Below, in pieces: positions 48,476 through 60,759 of a stretch of 64,000 bases of DNA; position 1 is the stretch's first letter, and each line of letters begins with the position of its first letter. Under the pieces are notes generated by a model. The model was not told the origin of the DNA. It made no database searches and saw nothing but the letters and a program-made list of their open reading frames with translations. A program made the position numbers and the translations under genes. The stretch comes from Litoditis marina. Lineage: Eukaryota; Nematoda; Chromadorea; Rhabditida; Rhabditidae. The DNA lies in NCBI GenBank assembly GCA_964036275.1, contig OZ038437.1, positions 612,001 through 676,000 of the forward strand, written 5' to 3'.

Positions 48476-48970
48476 GTTACTCTAAGTTACAATACAGTTT
48501 GAGTTGTCGACCGGACAGAGAGAGTGAGAGAGCGTGCTAAATGGAGAGACGCAGACACTTTCCGAAAAATGTCTATAACTTTGATTAAAACAATTTTTTC
48601 TTAATTTTTTTTTGCTCCGCGAGTGTTTGAGTAGGTATCACATATCTTCCACAATTTTCAACGAAATCGGTTGAGTAGAAACACTTAAACTGGGTTTACT
48701 TTTCTTGTCACAAATCCACCCACCCACCCACCCACCCACACGCGACGGAAGTTGGCGCTCTTGATGAAGCGCATGAGGTCATAACTTGGCTCAAACTTAA
48801 CCGATTTCGCTGAAATTTGAAACACGGTTAGGGAATTGCTATAGAAAACATGTACATCAATAAAAACTTTGTTTTGCAATTTTCAGCCTTTTTGAGGAGA
48901 AACTAAAAAAACGGAAGCGCGCATTAGCCGGACCAAAGACAAATCTCGCACAGCGCTTCGCGCTGCGCGC
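48476..48970 (+). mobile_element. Partial copy of the right half of the 2.35-kb element
   Basis: Matches 38096-38990 with an internal deletion, from AATTGTTACTCTAAGTTAC to the CGCTTCGCGCTGCGCGCGAT end. Contains a CCCA microsatellite (48715-48738). It directly abuts composite copy 3, as in the 35-39 kb locus. Confidence 0.7.
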
Positions 48971-49822
48971 GATATCAAATTCTATTGAAAAATTCGAATG
49001 AGTTTGTTTGGCGCCCGATTCACGAGCAGCGAATCATGCACGCAGCACACACCAAACACAAACGCACACCCCAGTTGCAATAATCAACACTCCGTTTACC
49101 AAGTCTATTTCGCGCGGAGGGTGCATTGATACTCGTCCATGTGCTTGTCCGTGACCGTGTTGACGAGAAATGTTTGTGGAATTTTGGCGCCATAGTGCGC
49201 GGTAATTGTACCTGCCGCGTATGCTTGTTGGTTGATCACTTTTCAATATTTTCTTGTGAATTTTTCTTATGTACATAAAAACCTTTTCCAGTTTCTAGTA
49301 GTGAGAAAAGTGGAGTCTGTTGACTGTTCAGAGGCGAGTGAGTATGAAGATCAATGATACGCAGACTGAGTGGACTGGCCCCTCATTAAACCGATGGTAC
49401 GGTGTCCACAACCGTTTCATTTCACAAATCCCATTAAACAACGTCTACAAACAAAATTTCATCGGTTGCAAGTGGCATCTGAACAGTAGAAAACGAAATT
49501 AATTCATTTTATGTATCACTGAAGAAATAAAATGTAGGGACTATATTTTTATCTGAAATTGGTTCATAAATAATAATAACAAAGATTTATTGCTCATAGG
49601 ATATAGTTATAACAACGTAAATATTGTTATAGGATGTTATCATATACCTATTGCAAAACGGGTCCCTATAGGGTTGTGAGTTAAATGCACAATCATCTTA
49701 CAAGGGTCGCGGGGTCAAACTACATAATTGATAAACAGACTCAAACTACGAAAACCGAGTGGTCAATTGCAATAAAACCAGGTGTGAAAATTAAAGAGAA
49801 AATAGCTAGTAACAACAATATA

Positions 49823-50033
49823 CTAACGTTTAGAAAGTCGAGATCGAAGTTTCTCAAAATCTTTTTTCCCTTCGCGAATGGCATCACGTAACTCAAGAGC
49901 AGCTTGGAAAAGTGGGTCTACATTTGAATTCAGTACTGGAGATGGGAAAGAAGAACGAGATTGACTAGCAACAAGAGCAACAGGAGATGATCTTACTGTC
50001 TTGGTCCGAAATGAAGTTTTTGAAGTGTTCAAA
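49823..50033 (-). CDS. Possible terminal exon of an unidentified gene
   Basis: Behind an acceptor-like CTGACAG, an open frame of about 70 codons ends at TAG (49823-49825). The protein is Ser-rich, then ends in a charged helix (ELRDAIREGKKDFEKLRSRL), which looks more coding-like than the surrounding DNA. I found no upstream exon that joins in phase; the upstream DNA is AATTC simple repeat. Function unknown. It could be a gene fragment carried by a transposon. Confidence 0.3.
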
Positions 50034-50569
50034 CTGTCAGTTTTTGGTTATGTCCCATACAATCGGTCGGCATTGCTTGCAATTGAATTGAATTTATTTC
50101 TTGAAACCACACAAAGAATTGAAATTAATTTGGAATTTATTTCTCAAAACTATGAAGTATTTGAATTTGAAATGTTGATGCTTTTCAGGAATTGTTTGGC
50201 GTTGTAATTGATCTCCAGAATTGGTTAACCACTCTAATATCTACTAAAACATCCTGAATGTAGAATAGTGTATGAGCATAACGCTGTTGAAGCTATGAGC
50301 TTTTCGCTTCATCCAGGTTGTCAAGTTTGGTCCGTTTGTAGATCTTCCATGGCAACATCAGAAGTTGTTCAAAAGTTGAACGAACACGCAATGAGAATTT
50401 CCATTCTCAGCACTGCCGCAAAAATACAAATTGTTTGCGTTATCCCTAGATTCAAACACTATGGCCCGAAAAGCCGCTATAATTCAAAATTTGAACTATA
50501 ATTATAAACTATAATTATATAATCAACTATAATTAATAAATAAACTATAATTATATAATTATTGGAGTG

Positions 50570-51175
50570 GTTAACCAATTCCGAAAATCAATTCAATCCA
50601 ATTCCAATTCCAACCAATTCTATTCCAAAACTTCAATTCCAATTCTTTCATCATTTCAAAAAACCAATTCAATTCAATTCCAATTCCAATCAATACTTCA
50701 AAATCTCGAAATTTCAATTTCAATTCTTTTTTTTCAAAAACCAATTCAATTCAATTCCAATTCCGACCAATTTCGAGCAATTCTCGAAAACTTAATTCCA
50801 ATTTCAATTATTAAAGCATTTTTTCTGCAAAAATGTTCGTAAAACAGTTTTTACATTCGAACAAGATAGAGACAAGAAACTGTCATTTTCCACACGTTCA
50901 AAATTTCAATTCTGGATCAATTCCGGACCAATTCCAATTCTTTTCACCAATTCTGGAGAAAAACCAGTTCAATTCAATTCCATTTTTTTCTGGCTGTCAA
51001 AAACCAATTCAATTCAATTCCGATTTTCTCTTAACAAAACCAATTCAATTCAATTCAATTCAATTCTTAGGAATTGGTTTCACTCAAAAACCAATTCAAT
51101 TCAATTCTTTGGAATTGGTTTTCAATTCGTTTCATTTCCAATTCCAATTCCAATTCAATTCCTTAACCACCCTAA
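50570..51175. repeat. AATTC/CCAATT simple-sequence tract
   Basis: About 600 bp dominated by CAATTC, AATTCC and CCAATTCAATTC words. The open frames through it are artefacts of a repeat lacking stops. Confidence 0.85.
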
Positions 51176-51683
51176 TAGTTATAAACAACATGTCATTTTG
51201 CTAGAAGTTGTTAGTTTCTGCTCGAAAACGCCCGTGTCCTCGTCCGAGGCGAGGATTTTATTGAAATTAATTCTAGTATACGGCGTCGAGAGGGAAGTTC
51301 AGAAAAATCAGTCGTGATTTGATGAATATTGAATACTTTAATTTCACGAGTCTGGGAAAAACTAGAAAAGCACAGAAGAAAATTTAATGAACAAACAATT
51401 AATTTATTCATTCATCTTCATTAAATCAATAAATGCACTCGCTCATCAGAGAAAGATAAGAAACCTAGATAGAGACAATTACAGCCATATGATTTGTAGA
51501 TATTTGCAGTTGTCTGTACGCTGTGGTAACGAAAAGAATTAAAACAAGGACGAGAAAAGAATCCAAGAAATATTTGAACGCGAAACAAGATTTCTCATTA
51601 AAAGTCATAAATACAAATGTTTTAACTCATTGAAGTGTAACTACTGAACGTGGTTTTAATAACTGTAAACAATGCCTGATTTT

Positions 51684-54600
51684 TCAATGTTCGAAGTGCA
51701 TTTTCGATTCGTATTCAACCGGGCGTTTACAAAATGCACTGCGTACTCTAGTATTGCAATCAATACTTGCCCATTTACCAACAACCGGATAGTTGAGAGA
51801 AGGATCATTGTCGGCGTACAACTGAAAATAAATATGTTTTTGCTCGAGCTGCGCTGGTTTAATCGTGGACTTGAGCATGCCCGCAAGTGCGATCCTTCAG
51901 TCTCCGCCAATTTCTTCCCGAACTGACTCTTCCCAAACCAAAACAATCTTCGGCAGCCCAAGTTTGGTTCGGTTTTGGAACGAACCAGCTGGTTCGGGAA
52001 GAGTCAGTTTGGGAAGAAGTCATCTCAGTCTGCTAATATCTTGAGATCAGCGAAATACTGCCTAGAGTGTTCGAACAGTGATAAGCAACGCTGCTATCGT
52101 TATGCAATGAAGTGAACGAACTCTAGTTGGAAAGTAAATAGACTATTCAAGACGCTGCGATATGAACGTTCCATGTAAATATGTCTTCAGTTTCAGATTA
52201 ATGATCGCCCGTGATAGATACGTCGCACCAACGACTCTTGCGTTCATATTCGCGCGACCTTCGCGCGATACTCGCGAGAGTTAGAGTGAAGTCTCAAAAT
52301 ATCAATGATCTCAAAATTGTGCCATAAAAATTGAAGCGTCTTAATATACTGCTAGTCAATTGCACAGTCAGGCGAAACATGTTAAACACAGCAGAACTAG
52401 AAAACGTGCAATGACAAAGTGCACGATTCCTAATTGGAATGCTAGCTTTACGTGACTATTCATTTTAATTCTGGTATATATGAGTCAGTGTGGGAAATAC
52501 TATTCTCGTTCTAACCATGTCGTATGTGAATGTGGAATGATTATTGTTCGTTTCATTCCCACTGACACCTATTGACATTGTGCCAAGATTTTCGGATGAC
52601 TACATCTCAGAGCCGACATAAGTATTCTGAGGAATTTTTGTATTTTCGAGTTCTCAAGGAACTGAAAAACAGCTAAAAGGAATTTGAAGTTTTTTGGAAA
52701 ACTCCAAAGTGGTGAAAAATAGGCCGGAAAATTCATTGGCACTTTACCAAGTCTCAGTAGGAATGACCGGAACTATATTAAGCCTTGTGCTAAGAACGTG
52801 TTGGAATAGTTCGAAACGAGTACTTCTCTTTTAAATAGCGAAGGTGTAAGATGAAACATAATTTTTTCTTGTATTTTTTGTCATTTAGGGTGCTTTAGTA
52901 TTTAGAGTTTCACACACGCAAAATTTCACTCACCACTGCACAGTCCCCCGTCTCTAAGTTTGGTTGATTTAACGCCCAGTTGGAGTAGTTCATCTAAACA
53001 TTTCAACAGTCAGTTTATTCACACCACGATACCTGATTCAGGAACATTTAAAATTGTCTGCATTACCAGCTAAATAATCGAAAATTTCAAACATCTTCTC
53101 GGGAATGTTCACAATCTACAGTTTTTTGAGCAAACCACAAGAGATTCTGTTTTTTGCAATTGTGTTACAGATGGGTCACCAGTAACAAGTGGTATAAAAA
53201 GTAGAGTGCAGGTACTTTGTTCTTCATGGGCACAAGTACACTATTTCACATAGTTAATGGGACTCAGGCTCCAGCCAGCGGGGGTCTGGGGGGCACCCCC
53301 AGCTAGCGGGGCCCGCGGCTATTTCCTATCGTGGATCGATGTAATCAAATCTTTGGATCGCCTGTGCGTTTGATTAAAAGGACCGTTCCTCTTTAATTTG
53401 GTTGAGCTGATTAGTCGATACTGTTCACATTAAAAAACCAAAATCATTCGTATAGGTGTCAACTTCCTCGTTTTCGAAAATGCGGCGCGACCACGCGCAC
53501 GTACATACACCGCCGAGTTCACCTACGTACAAAATTTACACAATGTCCATAAAATTACAAAATCATTTTCGAAACATGGAAAATATTACAAATATGAAAT
53601 CTGTGCTTTTTTTGTTTGTTTCCTTTTTGTGAATTACCCACATTGCACATTATAGAGGTGCGGTCCCTTTAACAGAGTGGAAATGAGCAGCTCAACTTCC
53701 GCAAGGTACGAACATGAGAATACGTGTCTCACAAAACCCAAAAACTACTTTCTCACCATTACAGAAAACTCGCAACGAGCATCGGTATATTACACTATCC
53801 CACGTTCAAAAGCGATCGAGAAAGTGTGTGCGCATAAACTTTTACAAGGAAACTAGTTTTTGAGGTAAAAAAAATGTAAAATGAAGTTTGAACAAGCGGT
53901 TCAGTTCCGCTGTCAGTTCTTTGAGGATTCATGTGCCTTTGAATGAATATAAACCAACACTTATCTGGGTGAGATTGTAGTTAAATTCTGGCGTTTTTCA
54001 AAAAAAAAAAAAAACAACAACAATTTGAAACGTAAATTATCTACTTTAGATATACAACCTGAATGTAACTGATTGTATTTGAACCTGACATATCTACTTT
54101 AGACTTGCAACCTGAATAATGTAACAGACAGCCTCTCAGAGGACAGCCGTTGTCTTCCTAGAAGACTCTTTGCCTCCAACTTCTAGCGCCCTTTTGACGC
54201 CAACAACACTTTCACACAACACTCAGTGAGTCAGTGATACGGAAAAAAATTAAGCTTGTTTTTGTATTGTTATAACATAGAACCGCGCAGTGAACATCGA
54301 CAACTGTAGAAACCTATACTCTGTTTCACCAATCGATGTCCTTCTACAGTAATCCGTCTAATATTCGAGAGGCGTTTTCTAATTAATGATTCATTATCAT
54401 GGTTCGGAACTTCAACAGCTCGTAGTAGTCAACATGCAGAAGGCACTACAAAAATTGGAGAAAATCCAAACACACCAATTTCACCTCAAACATCCACCTG
54501 AAAGTTTGAGCAGATTACTGTAGAGGGTTATGAATGGGTGGAACAGACTATATTCTCACCTTTGAGCCGTCCGTCCACACCCAGTTTTTATCTTCGTTGT

Positions 54601-57600
54601 ATTGCAAACCAAGGTACACTTGTTGCTCAGGTGGTTGCGAAATCGTTGTTTTTTTGGAGTCTGAAATCAAAACAGTGTGCTAGACATGTTCAAATATTGT
54701 AATAGGTTAGAATAAACAAAAGTTACACAACATTACATCAAGTTTTGAAGAATGAGAATGCTAAAGAGAGTCTGGGAGAGAAAAAAACGAGCAAGAAAGA
54801 GAAAAAGGAGGGAGATGAAGTAACGAGATCTGTTGTGAATCGAAAACATCTTAAAATGTGATACCTGCAATAAAATTTGATTCCTCCAGAGAATGAACAG
54901 AGATCAAGTGTGCGGGAAATGAGAGTCCTATGCACGCTTCTTCTGCTTCTCGAAACGTATTATGTCCGCTGACGGACTAGAAAGAAACGCAATGGCACAA
55001 AATATAAAGGTGATGATTGTTTATTGCTTCCTACTGTGGTTTTATTTGCTGCCTCCTTCTCCTTTTCTCTTCTTCTTTCGTTTTTTCTCTATTTTTCTTT
55101 ATTTACCTCTCTTTCTTTTTTCTTTCAATTAAGAAACAAACATTTCTCTCAATAACGTTTATGACAGTGTCTTAGATCTTAGTTAATGAACTCACCGTAT
55201 AACAACTCGAGGTGTCGCGATTCATGATAGTGCTATCTGTACAATAGGCTGCAAACAAGTAGTGAGCTCGGAAACAAGACAAGTATATAATGCGTTCCAT
55301 ATTTCCACTGAGACCTGTTGGCATTGCGCCAAAATCCTCATTCTCGACTCGACCACATGTCGCCAACCACTAAGGCGTCGCCGCGCCGTTTCGTAGAATT
55401 TTGTAAGCACAATCAGCCGAATAAGTTATTTGAGCAGAATACGAGTAACGGACTGTAGACTACTTTTCTCTTATTCAGATACATGATTTACTTGTGTGTG
55501 GTGAACAAGCGGGTTCCGTGCTGTTGAAGGTACACCCGACTTAGTTTAACTCATGCTGTTGAAGGTACACCCGACTACGTATGCTATAAGATACCGGCCC
55601 CTTAATTCCATCCTGCGTCTCCTCAAACATACGCTATTTCTCTGTTCTTACCTCCCGCCGGGATGTGAGCGATGAGAAATAGTGAGGCAGAGCGAAAGAC
55701 GCAGAATGGGATGAAGATGCCGGGATCTTCTAGCGTATGTGCTCCGGTTAGATAACAGTTCGCCCACTCGGGTTGCCTTGTATTGGGTGCCATCTTGTTT
55801 AACTTACGAAGTTTGGGCGAAGGTACGATGCAGATTGAAGCCAGTTTTTCGTGCGAACGAGAGCTCCTGAACCTATGATCTTAGGAAGACATATGGTAAA
55901 ACTGTGATATACTGATTACTCTGTTGAATGTTTCACTCCGTTTCCCGTTTTGGCAGTTTAGTGAAACAGGAAGAGTTAGTGCAAGATCATTACTCACATC
56001 CAGGTCCCAGTGACCGTAGACACAGAAACACATGTATTCATCAAAGGTTCGCCTGAAAACCGCACCATGTAAGATATTGCTAAGTATTTAATTGATTCTT
56101 GATGGTTTGATCGTTGATGCGCGTTATCTGTCATCGGTAATCGATATCTAGGATCTCTTGTTCCGAAGAGAGAAAGGAGTTGAGTAGTGGTAATACTACA
56201 ATAGAATCCCTAGCTGGGAAAAGGATGTTGACTACGCGCTCTAAAGTAGACAACAGTCATGCCTTCCTAGTAGTCCGTCAAGGGATCACTTACCCAGCTA
56301 CAATAAAACAAGTTTCTACAATTCGACAACCAAAGAAAATCACAAAAACTAATAGAGAAAAATCCGAGATGTAAGAATAGATGTAATGAATGTAATATGT
56401 GTGTGGTTTATTTGTAGGACTGACCTATACATTTCAATCAGAAGTTTGAAACAAATATATTTGTAAACTGTATTTCAGGGGTTTACAATCTTTACCTGGA
56501 GCCCAGTTAGTATAAGACCACTCTGCTCCATCCACCCAACTCCAAGTATTTCTGGTAAAATGATTGGCTCCTATCCAAAAACTGGTTAGGTTCATTTCTT
56601 TTAAGTAGGCAGATGCGAGACCTGTGAATATGAACATATAGAATTTACATTTAAAACACTACAGCACATACGTGCATCGTTTCACGTGGAAAACAAACAA
56701 AAACACAGCAGGTGATAACAATACAAACTAGACAGGTACAACTCACGGTGAACGATAAACAGACATTTGGTTTTTGTCCTGTAGGCTATTCTGCCTTTCT
56801 CTGAAGCGGCGATTACGCAATTGATGAAAGAAGTATGAGCTGTTGATCTACTATAAGTACAAGGCGGCGTAGCAATCTCCACAGAAGTTTATGAGATCAC
56901 CTCATGAGCTATTATGAGCACAAGTTTCTCATGGAATTCTATTGATTGCTATGCTACAACATTAGAAGTTCACGAGTAGCTCATGGGGTATCTCATGAGA
57001 AACTCATATAAACTTCTCATGCGGTTAGGCGGTTTGCTACGCCGCAAGGCGAGAGTTGACAAGCGTCTCTAGCGAGTACTGCCATGAGCCATATACTGTA
57101 GAAGTCAGTTGAATAGTCACATTCTGATGAAGCGTCGTGCACTTTGTCATTGCACGTTTCTGAGTTCTGCTGCGTTTTACATGTTCAACGTGAGTGTGCA
57201 ATTGACCAATGGTATATAGATCGCGCTGCAGGAAACTTCAAGAGATGTGTAATTGTGAAGAAACTAACTGGTTCGTCTCGATCTCTCAATATAAAATGTT
57301 CACGTACCATTTAGAAACGAATTCTCGAATGCGTCTTCCATCGATGTCAGTTGTCCATAAAGCGAAATGCAATAAGATTCAGACTTCGCAAAACCAGCCA
57401 AGTTAGTCACAACTTGATAACATCTGGAATTCGAAAAAAAAACTTGTAGAATCGCGTATTTTATGAGCAGATGTCTAGGTTTTTTCAGAATCATTCCGAA
57501 TGAGCCGTTGACCTGGAAGAAGGTTTTTTCAGAGGAAATCGGTAGTTAGATGAACGCGTGACGTGTGTTCAAACCTAAGAAGAAATTCATACCACAAATT

Positions 57601-58083
57601 AATTTGCTGTTTTCGTTGAAGAAGTATGTGATAACACATCTATTCATCATCTCTTACTTGAGTACATCTCTTGTACTCAAGTAAGAGACGTACAGTAAGA
57701 GCACATTAGCCTAATCATACCATCATCCAAAAGTCCTAGTGACACAATTATATTTTGTTTAAATAAAATAACTTTGTATGTGATAACACCTTGATTCAAC
57801 TGCCTATCTTGGTTTTGCACAATACTTAGTTCTGTCAAGAGGAGCATATGACCAGCATCTCAGAAATATTACTGTTCTAACTAGATTAATAAAGTATTTT
57901 ATATCCAACTGGAACGTATAAAAAAACATTCGTACAGAGTTCCTCACTATCCATAAGTCTATTCACGTTCTAACATGAAAAGGTAGTAAGCTGTACTTAC
58001 TTTGTTCTTTGTTTATCGCATATAGTGGTTGGATTCTCCGTTATAACCTGTGCGATGATCACAATAAATATCAATAGAATCAT
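51684..58083 (-). CDS. clec: Secreted two-domain C-type lectin D, 10 exons, 300 aa
   Basis: Exons on the minus strand: 58083-58001, 57423-57308, 56621-56496, 56052-55998, 55866-55808, 55248-55196, 54976-54865, 54660-54560, 52993-52934 and 51821-51684; 903 bp with all phases joining. Signal peptide MILLIFIVIIAQVIT. Domain 1: CYQVVTNLAGFAKSESYC, FWIGANHFT, WSWVDGAEWSYTNWAPGEP, HEKLASICIVPSP. Domain 2: YCTDSTIMNRDTSSCYT, FREAEEACIGLSFPAHLISV, YLGLQYNEDKNWVWTDGSK, NYSNWALNQPN, CNTRVRSAFCKRP. The last exon is closely related to that of lectin B (LYADNDPSLNYPV against LYQDNDSSLNYPV). QPN replaces EPN in domain 2. Introns hold several MITEs. The 5' end is the first ATG that gives a signal peptide and the conserved phase. 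Confidence 0.9.
52350..52480 (+). repeat. 130-bp dispersed repeat (CACGTGA-ended), copy 4
   Basis: CTAGTCAATTGCACAGTCAGGCGAAACATG to TTTACGTGACTATTCATTTT; in the last intron of lectin D. Confidence 0.6.
53240..53900. repeat. Unclassified repeat-like segment
   Basis: Starts with a GC-rich inverted stretch (GGGGGTCTGGGGGGCACCCCC) unlike the local AT-rich DNA, then GGACCGTTCCTC near one side and AGGGACCGCACC-like sequence on the other. It looks like a transposon fragment, with no second copy in the window. In intron 8 of lectin D. Confidence 0.35.
55574..55743. mobile_element. 170-bp palindromic MITE, copy 3
   Basis: Same family as copy 1. CCG flanks both ends (55571-55573 and 55744-55746). 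In intron 5 of lectin D. Confidence 0.85.
56864..57045. mobile_element. 182-bp MITE built on CTCATGAG words
   Basis: Ends GCGGCGTAGCAA and TTGCTACGCCGC are exact complements. AAG flanks both sides (56861-56863 and 57046-57048). The interior is mostly CTCATGAG and TCTCATGAGAAACTCAT words. In intron 2 of lectin D. Confidence 0.8.
57090..57220 (-). repeat. 130-bp dispersed repeat (CACGTGA-ended), copy 5
   Basis: Minus-strand copy with CTTTGTCATTGCACGTTTCTG; directly follows the CTCATGAG MITE. Confidence 0.6.
57651..57687. repeat. Perfect 15-bp hairpin in lectin D intron 1
   Basis: CTCTTACTTGAGTAC and GTACTCAAGTAAGAG around a 7-nt loop. Confidence 0.7.
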
Positions 58084-58837
58084 CACACCGCATCAATAAT
58101 AAAATGTGATTTAATCTGGGCACAATAGCAAATTTTTCAAAAGATTAAGATAAGAGTTTGATAAGCTGCTATCAGAATATGGCACATAAATGTTTGAAAG
58201 CCATGAAATACAAAAAAAACGGAAAAATACATATTTTGCACAAAACAGAAGAGACTAATCTGCCCAGCGTTTCGCACGATGTGACCCAGTGTATCAAAAG
58301 TATAACAGTCAGACAGTGCGAATTAGTGAAAATTGCATTTAAAATCGACGTAAAAAAACGACATCTTAAAATTCTCCAAGTCCTATTTTTTTTGAAAACC
58401 AGCATTTTGTGATATGTATTATTCGTTTTCTCATTGAAATAAATGGGAGGTGATATGATGGTTCAAGTTTCGGCGTGTTTACCGTCTTCAGAGCTTAGAA
58501 AATCCATGAGTAACAAACTACGATAAATTCGATCCAATCTCGTCGGCATTCAACTCAAAAGTGTTCCAAATAGTGAGAGAAAGCATGACCGACTACAATC
58601 TAACAAATAAAATACACCTTATCCACCGGAGTGGTCCGAGGCAGCGAAAGAAGCAAGGGAGAATGTTGACCGAGAGTAAATGAAGCACCGTCAAAATGTG
58701 CATTCATTCAAAAAGGGCACGACTCAATATCGAACGTCTAATTCTTCTAATCTCAGGTACTTCTGTCAATCACGGTTGTTTTTGTCGTCGGGTACTTTTG
58801 TGGTTCACCCCAAATCTGGAAATTCGCTCGACGTCTG

Positions 58838-59007
58838 AGTACGTATGCTAGAAGGTCCCGGCACCTTCATCCCATCCTGCGTCTCCTCAAACATACGCTA
58901 TTTATCTGCTCTAACATCCTGACGGGATGTAAGAGACGAGAAATAATAAGGCAGAGCGAGAGACGCAGAATGGAATGAAGGGGCCGGGATCTTCTAGCAT
59001 ACGAACT
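58838..59007. mobile_element. 170-bp palindromic MITE, copy 4
   Basis: Same family; CTG flanks both ends (58835-58837 and 59008-59010). Confidence 0.85.
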
Positions 59008-59084
59008 CTGGTACTTATTTCATTCTCCCTCCAACACAGCCAGCTGAGTATTGAATAACATGGTGTGAATGACGACCAGCATTC

Positions 59085-60580
59085 ATAATAATAATAATAA
59101 TAATATAATAATAAACTTTATCAGTATAGTGATGGACAAACTAAGAATTACGAATTTAAACCAATTGAACTGATAATCGAGAAAACAAAGAAAAATAAAA
59201 ACAAGTACATACGCAAAGTTGCTGATATGTTGATACTCCTGAGACTCAGTGAGAAGATCTAGATGAAAAGGGTACCCAGGATTGATTGATGTTTAACCGG
59301 AAACCATAGCGATCAACGTACACGTCAGATACAATTGGGGCTAGATGAGGGGTCAATTGATAGCAACCATGGAAACTGCTGTAACAATCATGCATGGAAA
59401 CTCCACTTAGGTGCATGTTATACAACATGTCAACATTGTCATTTACACATTTCAAAGAAGCATCATCAAGGGCATCATGGAACGATGGAGGGTCGATAAT
59501 GGATGGTGTATCACACATAGGAGAAGGATCATCAGCTATTTGGATAACTTCAACAGGGACAGGACTTTGGATAGCAGGTTGATCATTAAAATGAACATGG
59601 GTTGTACGAGTAGATATAGAGTTTGGAGATGGAAATGCGGACACATGATTGGAAACGACATTTGTGGTTTGTTCAACTAACTCCATTTCAATTGGCAGAA
59701 TAGGATCGGCAGACGGTGTTGGTGTTGTAGTTTGGTCGGTGACCTCAGCTCGGGCGGCGTCTCGTTTCGATTGTCTGGCGAGGAATCCGGCCTTCCGCTG
59801 TTCCGGGGTCTCGAACTTCCGAACGTGAAAAGTTGACATAGAAGCATCATAAGTTGACATAGAAGCGTTTTTGATAATATAGAAAACTACGAATTTGTTT
59901 TACATATTCATATACTATGCAAAACTATAAATTTGTTTTACATATTCAATAACTACCACATATGCTACTCTTTTGATTGCCTACTGGCTAACAAAAGTGC
60001 ATTGTTTACATGAAAACAGCCCATCCCGACCTCATCCCGCCGGGATATAGCCCAACCCGGCCGGGATGCCTGTGCATACCGATTATCCCAACCCGGGACG
60101 GGCTCGGGTTACATCCCGGCGGGATCACGTCCCGCCGGGATGTAACCCGAGCCCGTCCCGGGTTGGGGATAGGGATGTTCATGCCGGCTCAGACTAGGGA
60201 TGTTCATGCCGGCTCAGTAGAAAGATCAATAAGACGAAGAAATGGAATACCATCTTTGATAGATACTTTGAGTGGACGAGGTAAACCATCTTGACGAGGC
60301 TTACCCAAACGGTGAAGAATGGAAATATTAGATGGAGAGACGGATACCAAATTGAAAACTGCATTCACCTTTTTTTTGTAGAAGAATCCTCTGGTAGGCC
60401 ATAAATAGTGAGACAGCAGCGACGATCATTGAAGTGGTGAAGTTGGGATTGAATAGTAGTGGGTAAGGATTGGGTCAGAGAGTCGAGTTTGTCGTTGAGT
60501 GTTTTGAGTTCACTCAATAAAGGGTGGAAAATGGGTTCGAAGTGGTACAATTTTTTGACGAGGCGATGGCATAGTAATCA
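59085..60580 (-). pseudogene. Decayed ORF1-type retroposon without reverse transcriptase
   Basis: Coding pieces on the minus strand run from an ATG near 60570 to 59246. A short helix (LSELKTLNDKLDSLTQSL) is followed by a fold resembling the RNA-binding domain of non-LTR ORF1 proteins (CCLTIYGLPED, then ILHRLGKPRQDGLPRPLKVS), and later by FETPEQRKAGFLARQSKRDA, which matches the usual TPEQR block. Two phase shifts lie in A-runs (about 60548-60553 and 60369-60376), and a motif-array insertion splits the frame near 60215. The last 204-codon frame is intact (59860-59246). The 3' end runs into an (ATT)n tract at 59085-59113, a common tail of such elements. No reverse transcriptase motif is seen. 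Confidence 0.6.
60010..60217. repeat. Array of CATCCCGGCGGGATG and CCCAACCCGGG words
   Basis: Overlapping palindromes in 150 bp, followed by a 26-bp direct duplication (AGGGATGTTCATGCCGGCTC). It interrupts the ORF1-type frame. The CCCGGCGGG core also forms the centre of the 170-bp MITE family. Confidence 0.7.
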
Positions 60581-60759
60581 ATCGAGAGGGGTCACCTCAC
60601 ACGACCGACACAAATGGTGGGAATGACGATTCAAACTCAAGACCTACTAAAAAACATTCACATTAGAATTAGAACGAATCCATGAAAATCCCATCTTCAT
60701 ATTCATATGGTAAAAGGTTGATTTCATTTCAATTTCTAGTAGTGACATCGTGCTAACAT

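Noticed and set aside
50562..51204. Three overlapping frames rich in Asn, Ser, Phe and Gln
   Set aside because: They follow the AATTC simple repeat, which lacks stops in several frames.
54310..54330. CTGTTTCA word like the nematode piRNA upstream motif (another at about 55965-55972, minus strand)
   Set aside because: Two isolated octamers in 64 kb are expected by chance; the required flanking AT pattern and clustering were not evident.
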